64,000 nt of DNA from Motilibacter aurantiacus (GTDB lineage: Bacteria > Actinomycetota > Actinomycetes > Motilibacterales > Motilibacteraceae), in assembly GCF_011250645.1 (NCBI RefSeq), contig NZ_JAANNO010000005.1, positions 1 to 64,000 on the forward strand. The letters are read 5' to 3'. Below are positions 23,883 through 32,090 of this stretch, piece by piece. A program made the position numbers and the translations under genes. The notes beneath the pieces are model-generated. The model was not told the origin of the DNA, did no database searches, and was given only the letters and a program-made list of their open reading frames with translations. Within the stretch, counting starts at the first letter, position 1. Each line of letters starts with the position of its first letter.

Positions 23883-25264
23883 GCGCGCAGCGCCCCGGGC
23901 AGCGTCTCCCAGAGGTACGCCGCGGCCTCGGCGCCCTTGAGGAGCATCGGCACGTCGGCGTTCTCGTCCGGCGCGTGCCAGCCGGAGTCCGGGAGCGCGG
24001 TGCCGAGGAAGACCACCGGCGCCCCCAGGATGTCCTGCAGGTCGGCCTCCGGCCCCGAGCCGCCCTCGCGGGTCACGAGCACCTCCTGGCCGAACGCCCG
24101 CCCCATCGCCTCCCGCACCGCCGACAGCGCGGGGGCGTCGAGCGGGGTCGCGCAGGGGCGTACGCCGTCCCCCTCCCACTCGACCGACCAGCGCAGCGCG
24201 GGCGGGACGGCGGAGGCGAGCCACGCCTCGACGGCGGCCCGGACCTGCGCCGGGTCCTGCCCGGCGACGAGCCGGAACGAGAGCTTGGCGTGCGCCTCAC
24301 GGGGGATGATCGTCTTCGTGCCCGGGCCGGTGTAGCCGCCCCAGACACCGTTGACCTCCGCGGTCGGGCGTGCCCACACCCGCTCGAGCGTCGACCAGCC
24401 GGCCTCGCCGACCCCCTCGGTCGAGTGCGCCACCGCGAGCCAGTCCCGCTCGTCGAAGGGCAGCCGCGCGATGAGCTCGCGCTCCTGCGCCGACGGCTCG
24501 ACGACGCCGTCGTAGAAGCCGGGGACCGTGACCCGCCGGTCGGCGTCGTGGATGCCCGCGAGCAGCCGGGTGAGCTCGGTGACCGCGTTGTGCACCGCGC
24601 CGCCGTAGGAGCCGGAGTGCAGGTCCACGTCGCGGGCGACGAGGTCGAGCTGGCAGGAGACCAGCCCGCGCATGCTCGTCACCACCGACGGCGTCTCGCG
24701 CCCCCACATGCCGGTGTCGGACACGACGACCACGTCGCAGCCGAGCCGGTCGCGGCGCGCGCGCAGCAGGGCGGGGAAGTTCGGCGAGCCGGACTCCTCC
24801 TCGCCCTCGACGAGGACCCGCAGCGTCACCGCCGGGGTGGTACGCCCGGTCGCGGCCAGGTGCGCCCGCACCCCGAGCAGGTGGAAGGCCACGAGCCCCT
24901 TGTCGTCGGCCGCGCCGCGGGCGAACACCTTGTCCCCCACCACGCGCGGCTCGTAGGGGGCGCTCGTCCACGCCTCGAGCGGGTCGACCGGCTGCACGTC
25001 GTGGTGGCCGTAGACCAGAACCTGGGGTGCGTCGGCGTCGGCGCTCACCCACTCGGCGTACACCGCGGGGTGGCCCCCGGTCTCCCAGACCTCCACCGTC
25101 GGGAAGCCCGCCGCCCGCAGCGCGCCGGCCAGCCATTCGGCGCTGCGCCGGACCTGCGGCGCGAGGCCGGGGTCGCCGGACTGGCTGGGGATCCGGAGCC
25201 AGTCGAGCAGCCCGACGAGCCACTCGTCGGCGTGCGTGGCGACGTACTCGGGGACTGTGGTCAC
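23879..25264 (-). CDS. M20 family dipeptidase
   Basis: This 461-residue zinc peptidase has the M20 metal ligands in YGHHDVQPVD, ARGAADDKG and EGEEESGSPN, plus a dimerisation domain containing DLHSGSYGGAVHN. It is the CNDP-like dipeptidase type. GTG at 25264 lies 8 bases after TAGGCT, so transcription probably starts almost at the start codon. It is translationally coupled to nudC. Confidence 0.92.
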   Translation of the reverse strand: MTTVPEYVATHADEWLVGLLDWLRIPSQSGDPGLAPQVRRSAEWLAGALRAAGFPTVEVWETGGHPAVYAEWVSADADAPQVLVYGHHDVQPVDPLEAWTSAPYEPRVVGDKVFARGAADDKGLVAFHLLGVRAHLAATGRTTPAVTLRVLVEGEEESGSPNFPALLRARRDRLGCDVVVVSDTGMWGRETPSVVTSMRGLVSCQLDLVARDVDLHSGSYGGAVHNAVTELTRLLAGIHDADRRVTVPGFYDGVVEPSAQERELIARLPFDERDWLAVAHSTEGVGEAGWSTLERVWARPTAEVNGVWGGYTGPGTKTIIPREAHAKLSFRLVAGQDPAQVRAAVEAWLASAVPPALRWSVEWEGDGVRPCATPLDAPALSAVREAMGRAFGQEVLVTREGGSGPEADLQDILGAPVVFLGTALPDSGWHAPDENADVPMLLKGAEAAAYLWETLPGALRA

Positions 25265-25419
25265 GGTGCGCGAGCCTACTTTCGGGCGTAGTCGGGCGGC
25301 ATCCCCGCCCGGAGGCGGCCACCGACGGCACGCGACGGCACGAGGGTGGGGATATCCCCAGCCCGAAGACGGCGACTCGCCTCATGGTCGTGCGCTGCCC
25401 GTCTCCCTAGCCTGGCGAC

Positions 25420-26745
25420 ATGTCCTTCCCCAGTGCCTCACCGGCGGCCCCCGCCACCGCGACGGCAGCCCCCGCGGCCGCGCCCGGCGCACCCAGGCCG
25501 ACCTTGCTGGGGGCGCTGTCCTACCTCGCGCTCAGCCTCTGGATCGCGATCGTCCTGTTCGTCGTCACGGTCACGATGCTCGCGCTCTCGCTCGGCCTGC
25601 TCCCGGCCTTCCTGCTCGGCGTCCCGCTCCTCGCGGTGACGTTCTGGTGCGTCCGCGGCTTCGCGGCCATGGAGCGCGGGCGCGCCCGGGCGCTGCTCGG
25701 GGTCGACATCCCCGCCCCGGGCCCCGCGGCGCCGCCCGGCACGTCGTTCCTGCGCCGCCTCGGCGCCCAGTTGCGCTCGGGCGCCCAGTGGCGGCAGGTG
25801 GCGTACTGCGCGGCCCTGCTGCCCGTCTCCTGCCTCAGCTTCAGCATCGTCTTCTCCCTGTGGGGCACCGGCGCGGCGCTCTTCACCGTGCCGGCCTGGT
25901 CCGCCCGGATGGACCGCGACGCGCTGCCCCTGCTGGACGAGGCCTGGAAGCTCGGGGCCTGGACGGCCTGCGGCGCCCTGGCCCTCGCGCTCGCCCCGGC
26001 CGTCACCCAGGTCGCCGCGCTCGTCGAGTCCTCCCTGGCCAGAGCCCTGCTGGGCCGCGACGAGCGGGCCGCGCTGCAGGCCCGGGTAGGGACGCTGACC
26101 GAGACGCGCGCCGAGGTGGTGGCCGCCGCGGACGCCGAGCGCAAGCGCATCGAGCGCGACCTGCACGACGGGGCGCAGCAGCGGCTCGTGTCGCTGGCGA
26201 TGAGCCTGGGGCGGGCGCGCGGGAAGCTCGAGGACGACCCGCAGGCGGCGAGCCGGCTGCTGGACGAGGCGCACGTCGAGGCCAAGCAGGCCCTCGCCGA
26301 GCTGCGCGACCTCGCCCGGGGCCTGCACCCGTCGGTGCTCACCGACCGCGGGCTCGACGCCGCGCTCTCGTCGGTCGCCGCCCGCAGCCCGGTGCCGGTC
26401 CGGCTCGACGTCGACGTCTCACCGCGCCCGGCTCCCGCCGTCGAGGCGGTCGCCTACTTCACCGTCGTGGAGGCGCTGGCCAACGTCGCCAAGCACTCCG
26501 GGGCCCGCGAGGCCGCGGTGCTCGTACGCCGGGTCGGCCCGCGCCTGCTCGTCGAGGTGCGCGACGACGGCCGCGGCGGGGCCGACCCCGACGCCGGCAG
26601 CGGGCTGCGCGGCCTCGCCGGCCGGGTCGCCGCCGCCGACGGCACGCTCACCGTCTCCAGCCCGCTGGGCGGCCCGACGCTGCTGCGCGCCGAGCTGCCC
26701 GCCGACGCCACCACCCCCGACCCGTCCCGAGGAGCGAGCGCATGA
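25420..26745 (+). CDS. Orphan sensor histidine kinase (NarL/DesK type)
   Basis: This 441-residue protein has membrane segments at about 32-50, 52-76, 126-150 and 178-200, then a HisKA_3 dimerisation helix with the phospho-acceptor His249 in RIERDLHDGAQQ. The ATPase part shows the N box (EALANVAKHSGA), VRDDGRGG and GLRGLAGR. No response regulator gene lies nearby. The ATG at 25420 is exactly 6 bases after TAGCCT, so the mRNA is leaderless. The stop overlaps the start of the DUF4097 gene (ATGA), which suggests the kinase works with that surface-exposed protein. Confidence 0.92.
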   Translation: MSFPSASPAAPATATAAPAAAPGAPRPTLLGALSYLALSLWIAIVLFVVTVTMLALSLGLLPAFLLGVPLLAVTFWCVRGFAAMERGRARALLGVDIPAPGPAAPPGTSFLRRLGAQLRSGAQWRQVAYCAALLPVSCLSFSIVFSLWGTGAALFTVPAWSARMDRDALPLLDEAWKLGAWTACGALALALAPAVTQVAALVESSLARALLGRDERAALQARVGTLTETRAEVVAAADAERKRIERDLHDGAQQRLVSLAMSLGRARGKLEDDPQAASRLLDEAHVEAKQALAELRDLARGLHPSVLTDRGLDAALSSVAARSPVPVRLDVDVSPRPAPAVEAVAYFTVVEALANVAKHSGAREAAVLVRRVGPRLLVEVRDDGRGGADPDAGSGLRGLAGRVAAADGTLTVSSPLGGPTLLRAELPADATTPDPSRGASA

Positions 26746-27626
26746 GCGCCCCCACCGAGCAGCTGGCCACCACCCCGCCCGCCGCTCCCGCCCCGCCGCC
26801 GCACCCCGCGCGCTTCCCGCTGATGCTGCTGGGCTCGGTGCTCGCGCTGGCGCTCATCGCGTACGGCGCGCTGACCATGGTGATCCTCATGTCCCGCCAC
26901 TCGGCGAGCTCGTCCGCCGAGTACGGCTCCGGGATCACGTCGATCCGCGTCGAGTCCTGGGGCATGTGCGGCGGCGGCATCACGGTCGTCGGCGAGCAGG
27001 CGCGCGAGACGGTGTCCGCGAGCTGGAAGGACTCCTGGTCCCTCGCCCGGCCCACCCGCGAGGTGCGCCGCGAGGGCCCGGCGCTCGTGGTCGACGTCGA
27101 CTGCAGCTGGACGACGGCGTGGACCCCGTCGGTCGACCTCACGCTGCGGGTCCCGCGGGAGACGGCGCTCTCGCTGCAGAACGACTCCGGCTCCGTGCTC
27201 GTCAGCTCCGTCGTCGGCGACCTGACGGTCCGCAGCGACTCCGGCCGCGTCGAGGCCGTCGGCATCCGCGGCAACGTGGACGTGCAGACCGACTCGGGGA
27301 GCATCACCGCCAGCGAGGTGCAGGGCGACCTGACCCTGCGCTCGGACTCCGGCAGCATCCGGGCGTACGGGGGGCGGTCGAGCCGGGTCGCGCTCAGCTC
27401 GGACTCCGGGTCCCAGCGGCTGGTGCTGACGCGGCCGCCGACCGAGGTGACCGCGTCCAGCGACTCCGGCTCGGTGAGCCTGCTGCTGCCGGCGTCGTCG
27501 GCCTACGCCGTGACGACCCAGACCGACTCCGGCAGCGAGCGCGTTCGCGTGCAGCGCGACCCCGACGCGGCCTCACGGGTCGAGGTCCGCACCGACTCCG
27601 GCAGCATCCTCGTCGGCAACGGCTGA
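26742..27626 (+). CDS. Membrane-anchored DUF4097-type beta-repeat protein
   Basis: This 294-residue protein has one membrane segment (27-52) after a Pro/Ala-rich cytoplasmic start. The outer part is a series of short beta units, each carrying an Asp-Ser-Gly turn: QNDSGSV, RSDSGRV, QTDSGSI, RSDSGSI, SSDSGSQ, SSDSGSV, QTDSGSE and RTDSGSI, spaced about 15-22 residues. This gives a right-handed beta-solenoid of the DUF4097 (adhesin-like) kind. The start overlaps the stop of the histidine kinase gene. A sensing or signal-modulating role for the kinase is inference. Confidence 0.85.
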   Translation: MSAPTEQLATTPPAAPAPPPHPARFPLMLLGSVLALALIAYGALTMVILMSRHSASSSAEYGSGITSIRVESWGMCGGGITVVGEQARETVSASWKDSWSLARPTREVRREGPALVVDVDCSWTTAWTPSVDLTLRVPRETALSLQNDSGSVLVSSVVGDLTVRSDSGRVEAVGIRGNVDVQTDSGSITASEVQGDLTLRSDSGSIRAYGGRSSRVALSSDSGSQRLVLTRPPTEVTASSDSGSVSLLLPASSAYAVTTQTDSGSERVRVQRDPDAASRVEVRTDSGSILVGNG

Positions 27627-27679
27627 CCCCCGGGCCCTCCGGCGGGCGCGGGGACCGGCGGCGCCCTACCGTTGGCGCG

Positions 27680-28477
27680 GTGACCGGACTCCGCCTGGCG
27701 ACGCTCAACCTGTTGCACGGCGTCTCGCTGCGCACCGGGCAGACCCGCGAGGACGACCTGCGCGCCGCGGTGCGCGAGCTCGCGCCGGACGTGCTGGGGC
27801 TGCAGGAGGCCGACTTCCGGCAGGACCGGTCGGGCGGGGTCGAGCAGGTCCGGGCCGCCGCCGAGGAGCTCGGCGCGGCGGGCTGGCGGTTCGTCCCCTC
27901 GCTCGTCGGCACGCCGGGGCTGACCCGCACCTGGCGGCCCGCGACGGACGAGGACTCCGCCGGGCCCGCCCCCGCGTACGGGATCGGGCTCGTCTCGCGC
28001 TGGCCGGTCGTCCGCTGGGCAGAACTGCGCTTCGCTGCTGCGCCGTTCCGGCTTCCGCTGCTCGTCCCGGCACACCCGCGTCCTCGGCTGATGCCGGTCC
28101 CGGACGAGCCGCGGTCGGCGGTCGCCGCCGTGGTGCAGACGCCGTACGGCCGGGTGTCCGTGGTGACGGCGCACCTGTCGTTCGTGCCGGGCTACAACGT
28201 CCGGCAGCTCGCGCGGGTCGCGCGATGGGCACGGGCGGAGCTCCCCGCTCCCCGCGTGCTGCTGGGCGACTTCAACCTGCCGGGGCCGCTGCCGCGCCGT
28301 GTGACCGGGTGGGAGTCGCTCGCGCGGGTCGCGACGTACCCGTCGTACCGGCCCCGGGTGCAGTTCGACCACGTGCTCGGCGACGGGCTCGGCGGGTGGC
28401 GGGCGGACGTGGTCCAGGCGCCGTCGCTGCCGGTCTCCGACCACACCGGGCTCGTGGTCACGCTGCGCAGGCCGTGA
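27680..28477 (+). CDS. Endonuclease/exonuclease/phosphatase family protein
   Basis: This 265-residue protein has the EEP fold signatures: LATLNLLHG at the start, metal-binding Glu in LGLQEADF, the GDFNLPG motif and the C-terminal SDHTGLVV His. GTG at 27680 lies 7 bases after TACCGT, fitting a leaderless mRNA and fixing the start. Substrate may be DNA, a phospholipid headgroup or a small phosphate ester; the sequence does not decide. Confidence 0.88.
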   Translation: MTGLRLATLNLLHGVSLRTGQTREDDLRAAVRELAPDVLGLQEADFRQDRSGGVEQVRAAAEELGAAGWRFVPSLVGTPGLTRTWRPATDEDSAGPAPAYGIGLVSRWPVVRWAELRFAAAPFRLPLLVPAHPRPRLMPVPDEPRSAVAAVVQTPYGRVSVVTAHLSFVPGYNVRQLARVARWARAELPAPRVLLGDFNLPGPLPRRVTGWESLARVATYPSYRPRVQFDHVLGDGLGGWRADVVQAPSLPVSDHTGLVVTLRRP

Positions 28478-28478
28478 C

Positions 28479-28829
28479 TCAGGCTCCGGCGCTGCGGGCC
28501 TCGTCGTAGGCCCTGACGAGCCGCTCGGGCGCGGTGGCCCGCCAGGCCTCGACCACCAGCGGCTCCAGGTCGGCCGCGTCGACCCGGGCGGTCACGAACC
28601 CGACCCAGCCGTGCCGGCCGACGTAGGCCGGCACCGACCACGTCCCCGGGTCCTGCGCCACGAGCTCGGCCTGGTCGGCGAGCGTCGCCTTGACCGTGCC
28701 GCCGGACCCGTCGCCCGACAGCGTGAGGAACATCTTGTCGCGCACCCGGAACGTCGGGTGGCCCCACGTCTCGCGCTCCTCCGCCTCCGGAAGCGCCAGG
28801 GCGTAGGCGCGCAGCTGCTCGGTGTCCAT
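28479..28829 (-). CDS. MmcQ/YjbR family DNA-binding-like protein
   Basis: This 116-residue protein has the CyaY-like fold pattern of YjbR: an N-terminal helix ending ALPEAEERETWGHPTFRV, then KMFLTLSGDG and a C-terminal PAYVGRHGWVGF segment. Members of the family are described as double-wing DNA-binding proteins but have no defined role. ATG at 28829 follows GAAGGGG. It starts 3 bp after the stop of adnB on the same strand, so it is probably the last gene of the adnA-adnB unit. Confidence 0.88.
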   Translation of the reverse strand: MDTEQLRAYALALPEAEERETWGHPTFRVRDKMFLTLSGDGSGGTVKATLADQAELVAQDPGTWSVPAYVGRHGWVGFVTARVDAADLEPLVVEAWRATAPERLVRAYDEARSAGA

Positions 28830-28832
28830 CGG

Positions 28833-31800
28833 TCAGCCCCTTCCCGTGCGCGACGAGCCGGCGGGGCCGCCGCCCGCAAGCAGCAGCCGCTCCAGCTCGG
28901 CGAGCCCCGGCAGCGCCGGCGGACGGACGACCGCGCCGCTGCGCACGTAGAGGAAGGCGGCGTCGACGCGCTCGAGCGGCAGGCCGTGCAGCTGCGCCCA
29001 CGCCACCCGGTAGACCGCGAGCTGCAGCGGGTCGGCCTGCTCGCCGCCGGTCTTCCAGTCGACGACCTCGAACCCGCCCTCGGTCGCGTAGACCGCGTCG
29101 ATCCGGCCCCGGATGACGGTCCCGGCGAGCACGAGCTCGAACGGCGCCTCGACGGCGACCGGCTCGCGGCGGGCGTACGGCGTGCGCAGGAAGGCCGCCT
29201 GCAGCTCCTCGAGCGCCACGTCGTCGTCGACGTGGGCGTCGGCGGCGCCCGGCAGCGCGTCCGCGTCCAGCAGCGGCTGCTGGGCGAAACGCGCCTGCAC
29301 CCAGGAGTGGAAGGCGCTCCCCCGCCGGGCCGCCGGGGCGGGCGGCCGCGGCATCGGCCGCAGCAGGTCGCGGGCCAGCCCCTGCGGGTCGGCGGCGAGC
29401 CGCAGCAGCTGGGACGCGGACAGCGCGGCGGGCAGCTCGACGTCGCGCCGCGGGGAGCGGCTGCGGCGCAGCTCGGCGAGGATCAGGTCGGCGTCACGGT
29501 CCCACTCGGCGACGCGACGGGCGTCGTCGGGCGCGAGCCCCTCGTCGGAGGGCGCGTCCGGCGCCTCGCCGAAGTCGAGCGGGAGCATGTCGGCGGGCTC
29601 CCGGCGCAGCGCGGCGAGGCGGTCGAGCACGGCGTCGGCGGCAGCCCGGCGCAGCGCGAGGGCACCCGCGTCCAGCGGTGCCGGCCAGGACCAGTCCTCC
29701 CCCCGTGTCCCGAGCCCGGGGTTGGACTCCTCCTCGGGCCGGGGCGCCCAGGCAGCGACGGTGCCGGCGCCCGCCTCGCAGTGCTCGCGGATCGTGGTGA
29801 GGTAGGGCGACGGCCCGCGCACGCCCTTCTGCGTCGGCCCCCACCAGTGCCCGCTGGCGACGAGCAAGCGCCGCGCCCGGGTCACGGCGACGTAGCCGAG
29901 CCGGCGCTCCTCCAGCTCGGCGGCGGACCGGTCCTCCTCCTCGTACGCCGTCACGCCCTTGCCGGTCATCTCGACCAGCTCGGGCAGCGCGTCGGCGTCG
30001 CCGCGCAGGCCGTTGGGGAGCACGTGCCCGTTGGTCGTCCAACGGTCGCGGCCCCGCGTGGACGGGAAGACCTTGTGGGTCAGGTCGGGCAGGACGACGA
30101 CGTCCCACTCGAGCCCCTTGGACTTGTGGGCCGTCATCAGCTTGACGGTGTCTGCCGTGCTCGGGGCCGTCGTGTCCAGGCCCCGGTCGTACTCGTCGGC
30201 CGCCCGCAGGAAGGCCAGGAACGCCGTCGCGGAGGCGTCGCCGTCGAGGTCGACGAAGCGGGCGGCGACGTCGAGGAAGGCGGCCAGCGACTCGCGGCGG
30301 CCGGCGGCGACGGCGGCCGGGCTCGCCCCCAGCTCGACGTCCAGCCCGAGCACCGACACCAGGCGGGTGAGCAGGTCCAGCAGCGGCTCGCCGGACATCC
30401 GGCGCAGCTCGGCGACCTCGCCGGCGAACGCGGCGAAACGGGCCCGGGCCTGCGCGCTGTAGCCGTGCGGGCCCGGGTGCTCGACGGCGTCGAGCAGCGA
30501 CACGACCTCGGCCGGGTCCACCCCGGCCACGGCCTCCTCCAGGGCGCGGTCGAGCGGGCTGCCCACCTCGACCGCGTCCTCCTCCACGCGCAGGGCGAGG
30601 GTCGGCTCCGCGACCAGCTCACGGGCCCGCCGCCCGAGCAGCGCCAGGTCGCGCGGGCCGACCCGCCACCGCGGGCCGGTGAGCAGCCGGACGAGGGCGG
30701 CGTTCGCGGTGGGGTCGGTCACCACCTGCAGCGTGGCCACGACGTCGGCCACCTCGGGCAGGGCGAGCAGGCCGCCGAGCCCGACGACCTCGACCGGCAC
30801 GTCGCGCGCGGCGAGCGCGGCGTGCAGGGCGGCGAAGTCGCTGCGGGCACGGACGAGGACCGCGACCTCGCCCGGCGGCGTCCCGGCGTCGAGGGCGGCG
30901 CGCACCTGGCCGGCCGCCCACTCGACCTCCTCGGCGTAGGTGGGGAGCAGCGCGCAGACCGTGTCGCCCGCGCCGGCCCGCTCCTCGCACGGGGCGAGCG
31001 GCTCGACGCCGTGGCGCAGGTGCAGGGCGGAGGCCAGCGTGTTGGCCAGGTCGAGCAGCCGCGAGCCGCTGCGCCGGTTCTCCACCAGGCTGCGCCGCGG
31101 GGCCGGCGACCCGTCGGCCCGCGGGAAGTGGCGCGGGAAGTCGTCGAGGTTGGCGACGGACGCCCCGCGCCAGCCGTAGATCCCCTGGCACGGGTCGCCC
31201 ACGGCGGTGACCGGGTGACCGCCGGAGAAGAGGGCGCTGAGCATCCGCCGCTGCGCCACCGAGGTGTCCTGGTACTCGTCGAGGAGCACGACGCGGAACC
31301 GGTCGCGCTCGGCGGCGCCGACCTCGGCGAAGCCCTCCGCGAGCCGGGCCGCGACGGCCAGCTGGTCGCCGAAGTCGAGCAGGTCGCGAGCAGCCTTCTC
31401 CGCGCGGTACGCGTCGACCAGGTCGGCCAGCTCGAGCCGCTTGCGGGCCGCGGCGGCGATGTTCCTGACCTTGACGGGGGCCTTGGCCAGCGAGTCGATC
31501 TCGCGGAGCAGCTCGCGGTCGTACGCCCGCAGCTCCTGCGTGCTCACGAGGTGCTCGGAGAGCTCGCCGTCGAGCGCGAGCAGGTCGTCGACGAGCATCC
31601 ACACCGGCTTGGTCACCTCGACGAAGGGCCCCGCGGCGCGGCGCAGCACCCGCTCGGACAGCTGGAAGCGGGTGGCGTCCGCGAGCAGCCGGGCGCGCGG
31701 CTCGACCCCGAGCCGGAGCCCGTGCTCCTCCACCAGCCGGCCGGCGAAGGCGTGGTAGGTCGAGACCGTCGGCTGGCCGTCCCCCTCGACGGCGCCCTCG

Positions 31801-32090
31801 CCGGCCGTGCCGACCCCGGCCTTGAGCAGCGCCGCACGGACGCGCGCCGCCAGCTCGGCGGCCGCCTTGTTGGTGAAGGTCAGCCCGAGGACCTGCTCGG
31901 GCCGGACCGCGCCGCTGCCCACCAGCCACACGACGCGGGCGGCCATCACGGTCGTCTTGCCCGAGCCGGCGCCGGCCACGACGACGCCCGGCTCGAGCGG
32001 CGCGGTGGCCGCGTCGAGCTGGGGCGGGCTGAAGGGGATCCCGAGCAGGCCGCGCAGCTGCTCCGGCCGGCGCAGCGGGGCGCCGCTCAC
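28833..32090 (-). CDS. adnB: AdnB subunit of helicase-nuclease AdnAB
   Basis: This 1085-residue protein combines a UvrD-like motor with a C-terminal RecB-type nuclease. Walker A is GAGSGKTT near residue 43, motif II is VVLLDEYQDTS, motif III is GIYGWRGAS and motif VI is YVAVTRARRLL. The nuclease motif is RGRIDAVY then FEVVDWKTG near residue 1010. AdnAB resects double-strand breaks in Actinobacteria. A much longer open frame upstream is the shadow of adnA; the correct start is GTG at 32090, overlapping the adnA stop by four bases (GTGA). Order and overlap are as in mycobacteria (Rv3202c-Rv3201c). Confidence 0.95.
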   Translation of the reverse strand: MSGAPLRRPEQLRGLLGIPFSPPQLDAATAPLEPGVVVAGAGSGKTTVMAARVVWLVGSGAVRPEQVLGLTFTNKAAAELAARVRAALLKAGVGTAGEGAVEGDGQPTVSTYHAFAGRLVEEHGLRLGVEPRARLLADATRFQLSERVLRRAAGPFVEVTKPVWMLVDDLLALDGELSEHLVSTQELRAYDRELLREIDSLAKAPVKVRNIAAAARKRLELADLVDAYRAEKAARDLLDFGDQLAVAARLAEGFAEVGAAERDRFRVVLLDEYQDTSVAQRRMLSALFSGGHPVTAVGDPCQGIYGWRGASVANLDDFPRHFPRADGSPAPRRSLVENRRSGSRLLDLANTLASALHLRHGVEPLAPCEERAGAGDTVCALLPTYAEEVEWAAGQVRAALDAGTPPGEVAVLVRARSDFAALHAALAARDVPVEVVGLGGLLALPEVADVVATLQVVTDPTANAALVRLLTGPRWRVGPRDLALLGRRARELVAEPTLALRVEEDAVEVGSPLDRALEEAVAGVDPAEVVSLLDAVEHPGPHGYSAQARARFAAFAGEVAELRRMSGEPLLDLLTRLVSVLGLDVELGASPAAVAAGRRESLAAFLDVAARFVDLDGDASATAFLAFLRAADEYDRGLDTTAPSTADTVKLMTAHKSKGLEWDVVVLPDLTHKVFPSTRGRDRWTTNGHVLPNGLRGDADALPELVEMTGKGVTAYEEEDRSAAELEERRLGYVAVTRARRLLVASGHWWGPTQKGVRGPSPYLTTIREHCEAGAGTVAAWAPRPEEESNPGLGTRGEDWSWPAPLDAGALALRRAAADAVLDRLAALRREPADMLPLDFGEAPDAPSDEGLAPDDARRVAEWDRDADLILAELRRSRSPRRDVELPAALSASQLLRLAADPQGLARDLLRPMPRPPAPAARRGSAFHSWVQARFAQQPLLDADALPGAADAHVDDDVALEELQAAFLRTPYARREPVAVEAPFELVLAGTVIRGRIDAVYATEGGFEVVDWKTGGEQADPLQLAVYRVAWAQLHGLPLERVDAAFLYVRSGAVVRPPALPGLAELERLLLAGGGPAGSSRTGRG

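Noticed and set aside
25420-28477. A response regulator partner for the histidine kinase
   Set aside because: All frames downstream were read; they encode a DUF4097 protein and an EEP-fold enzyme, with no receiver or LuxR domain.
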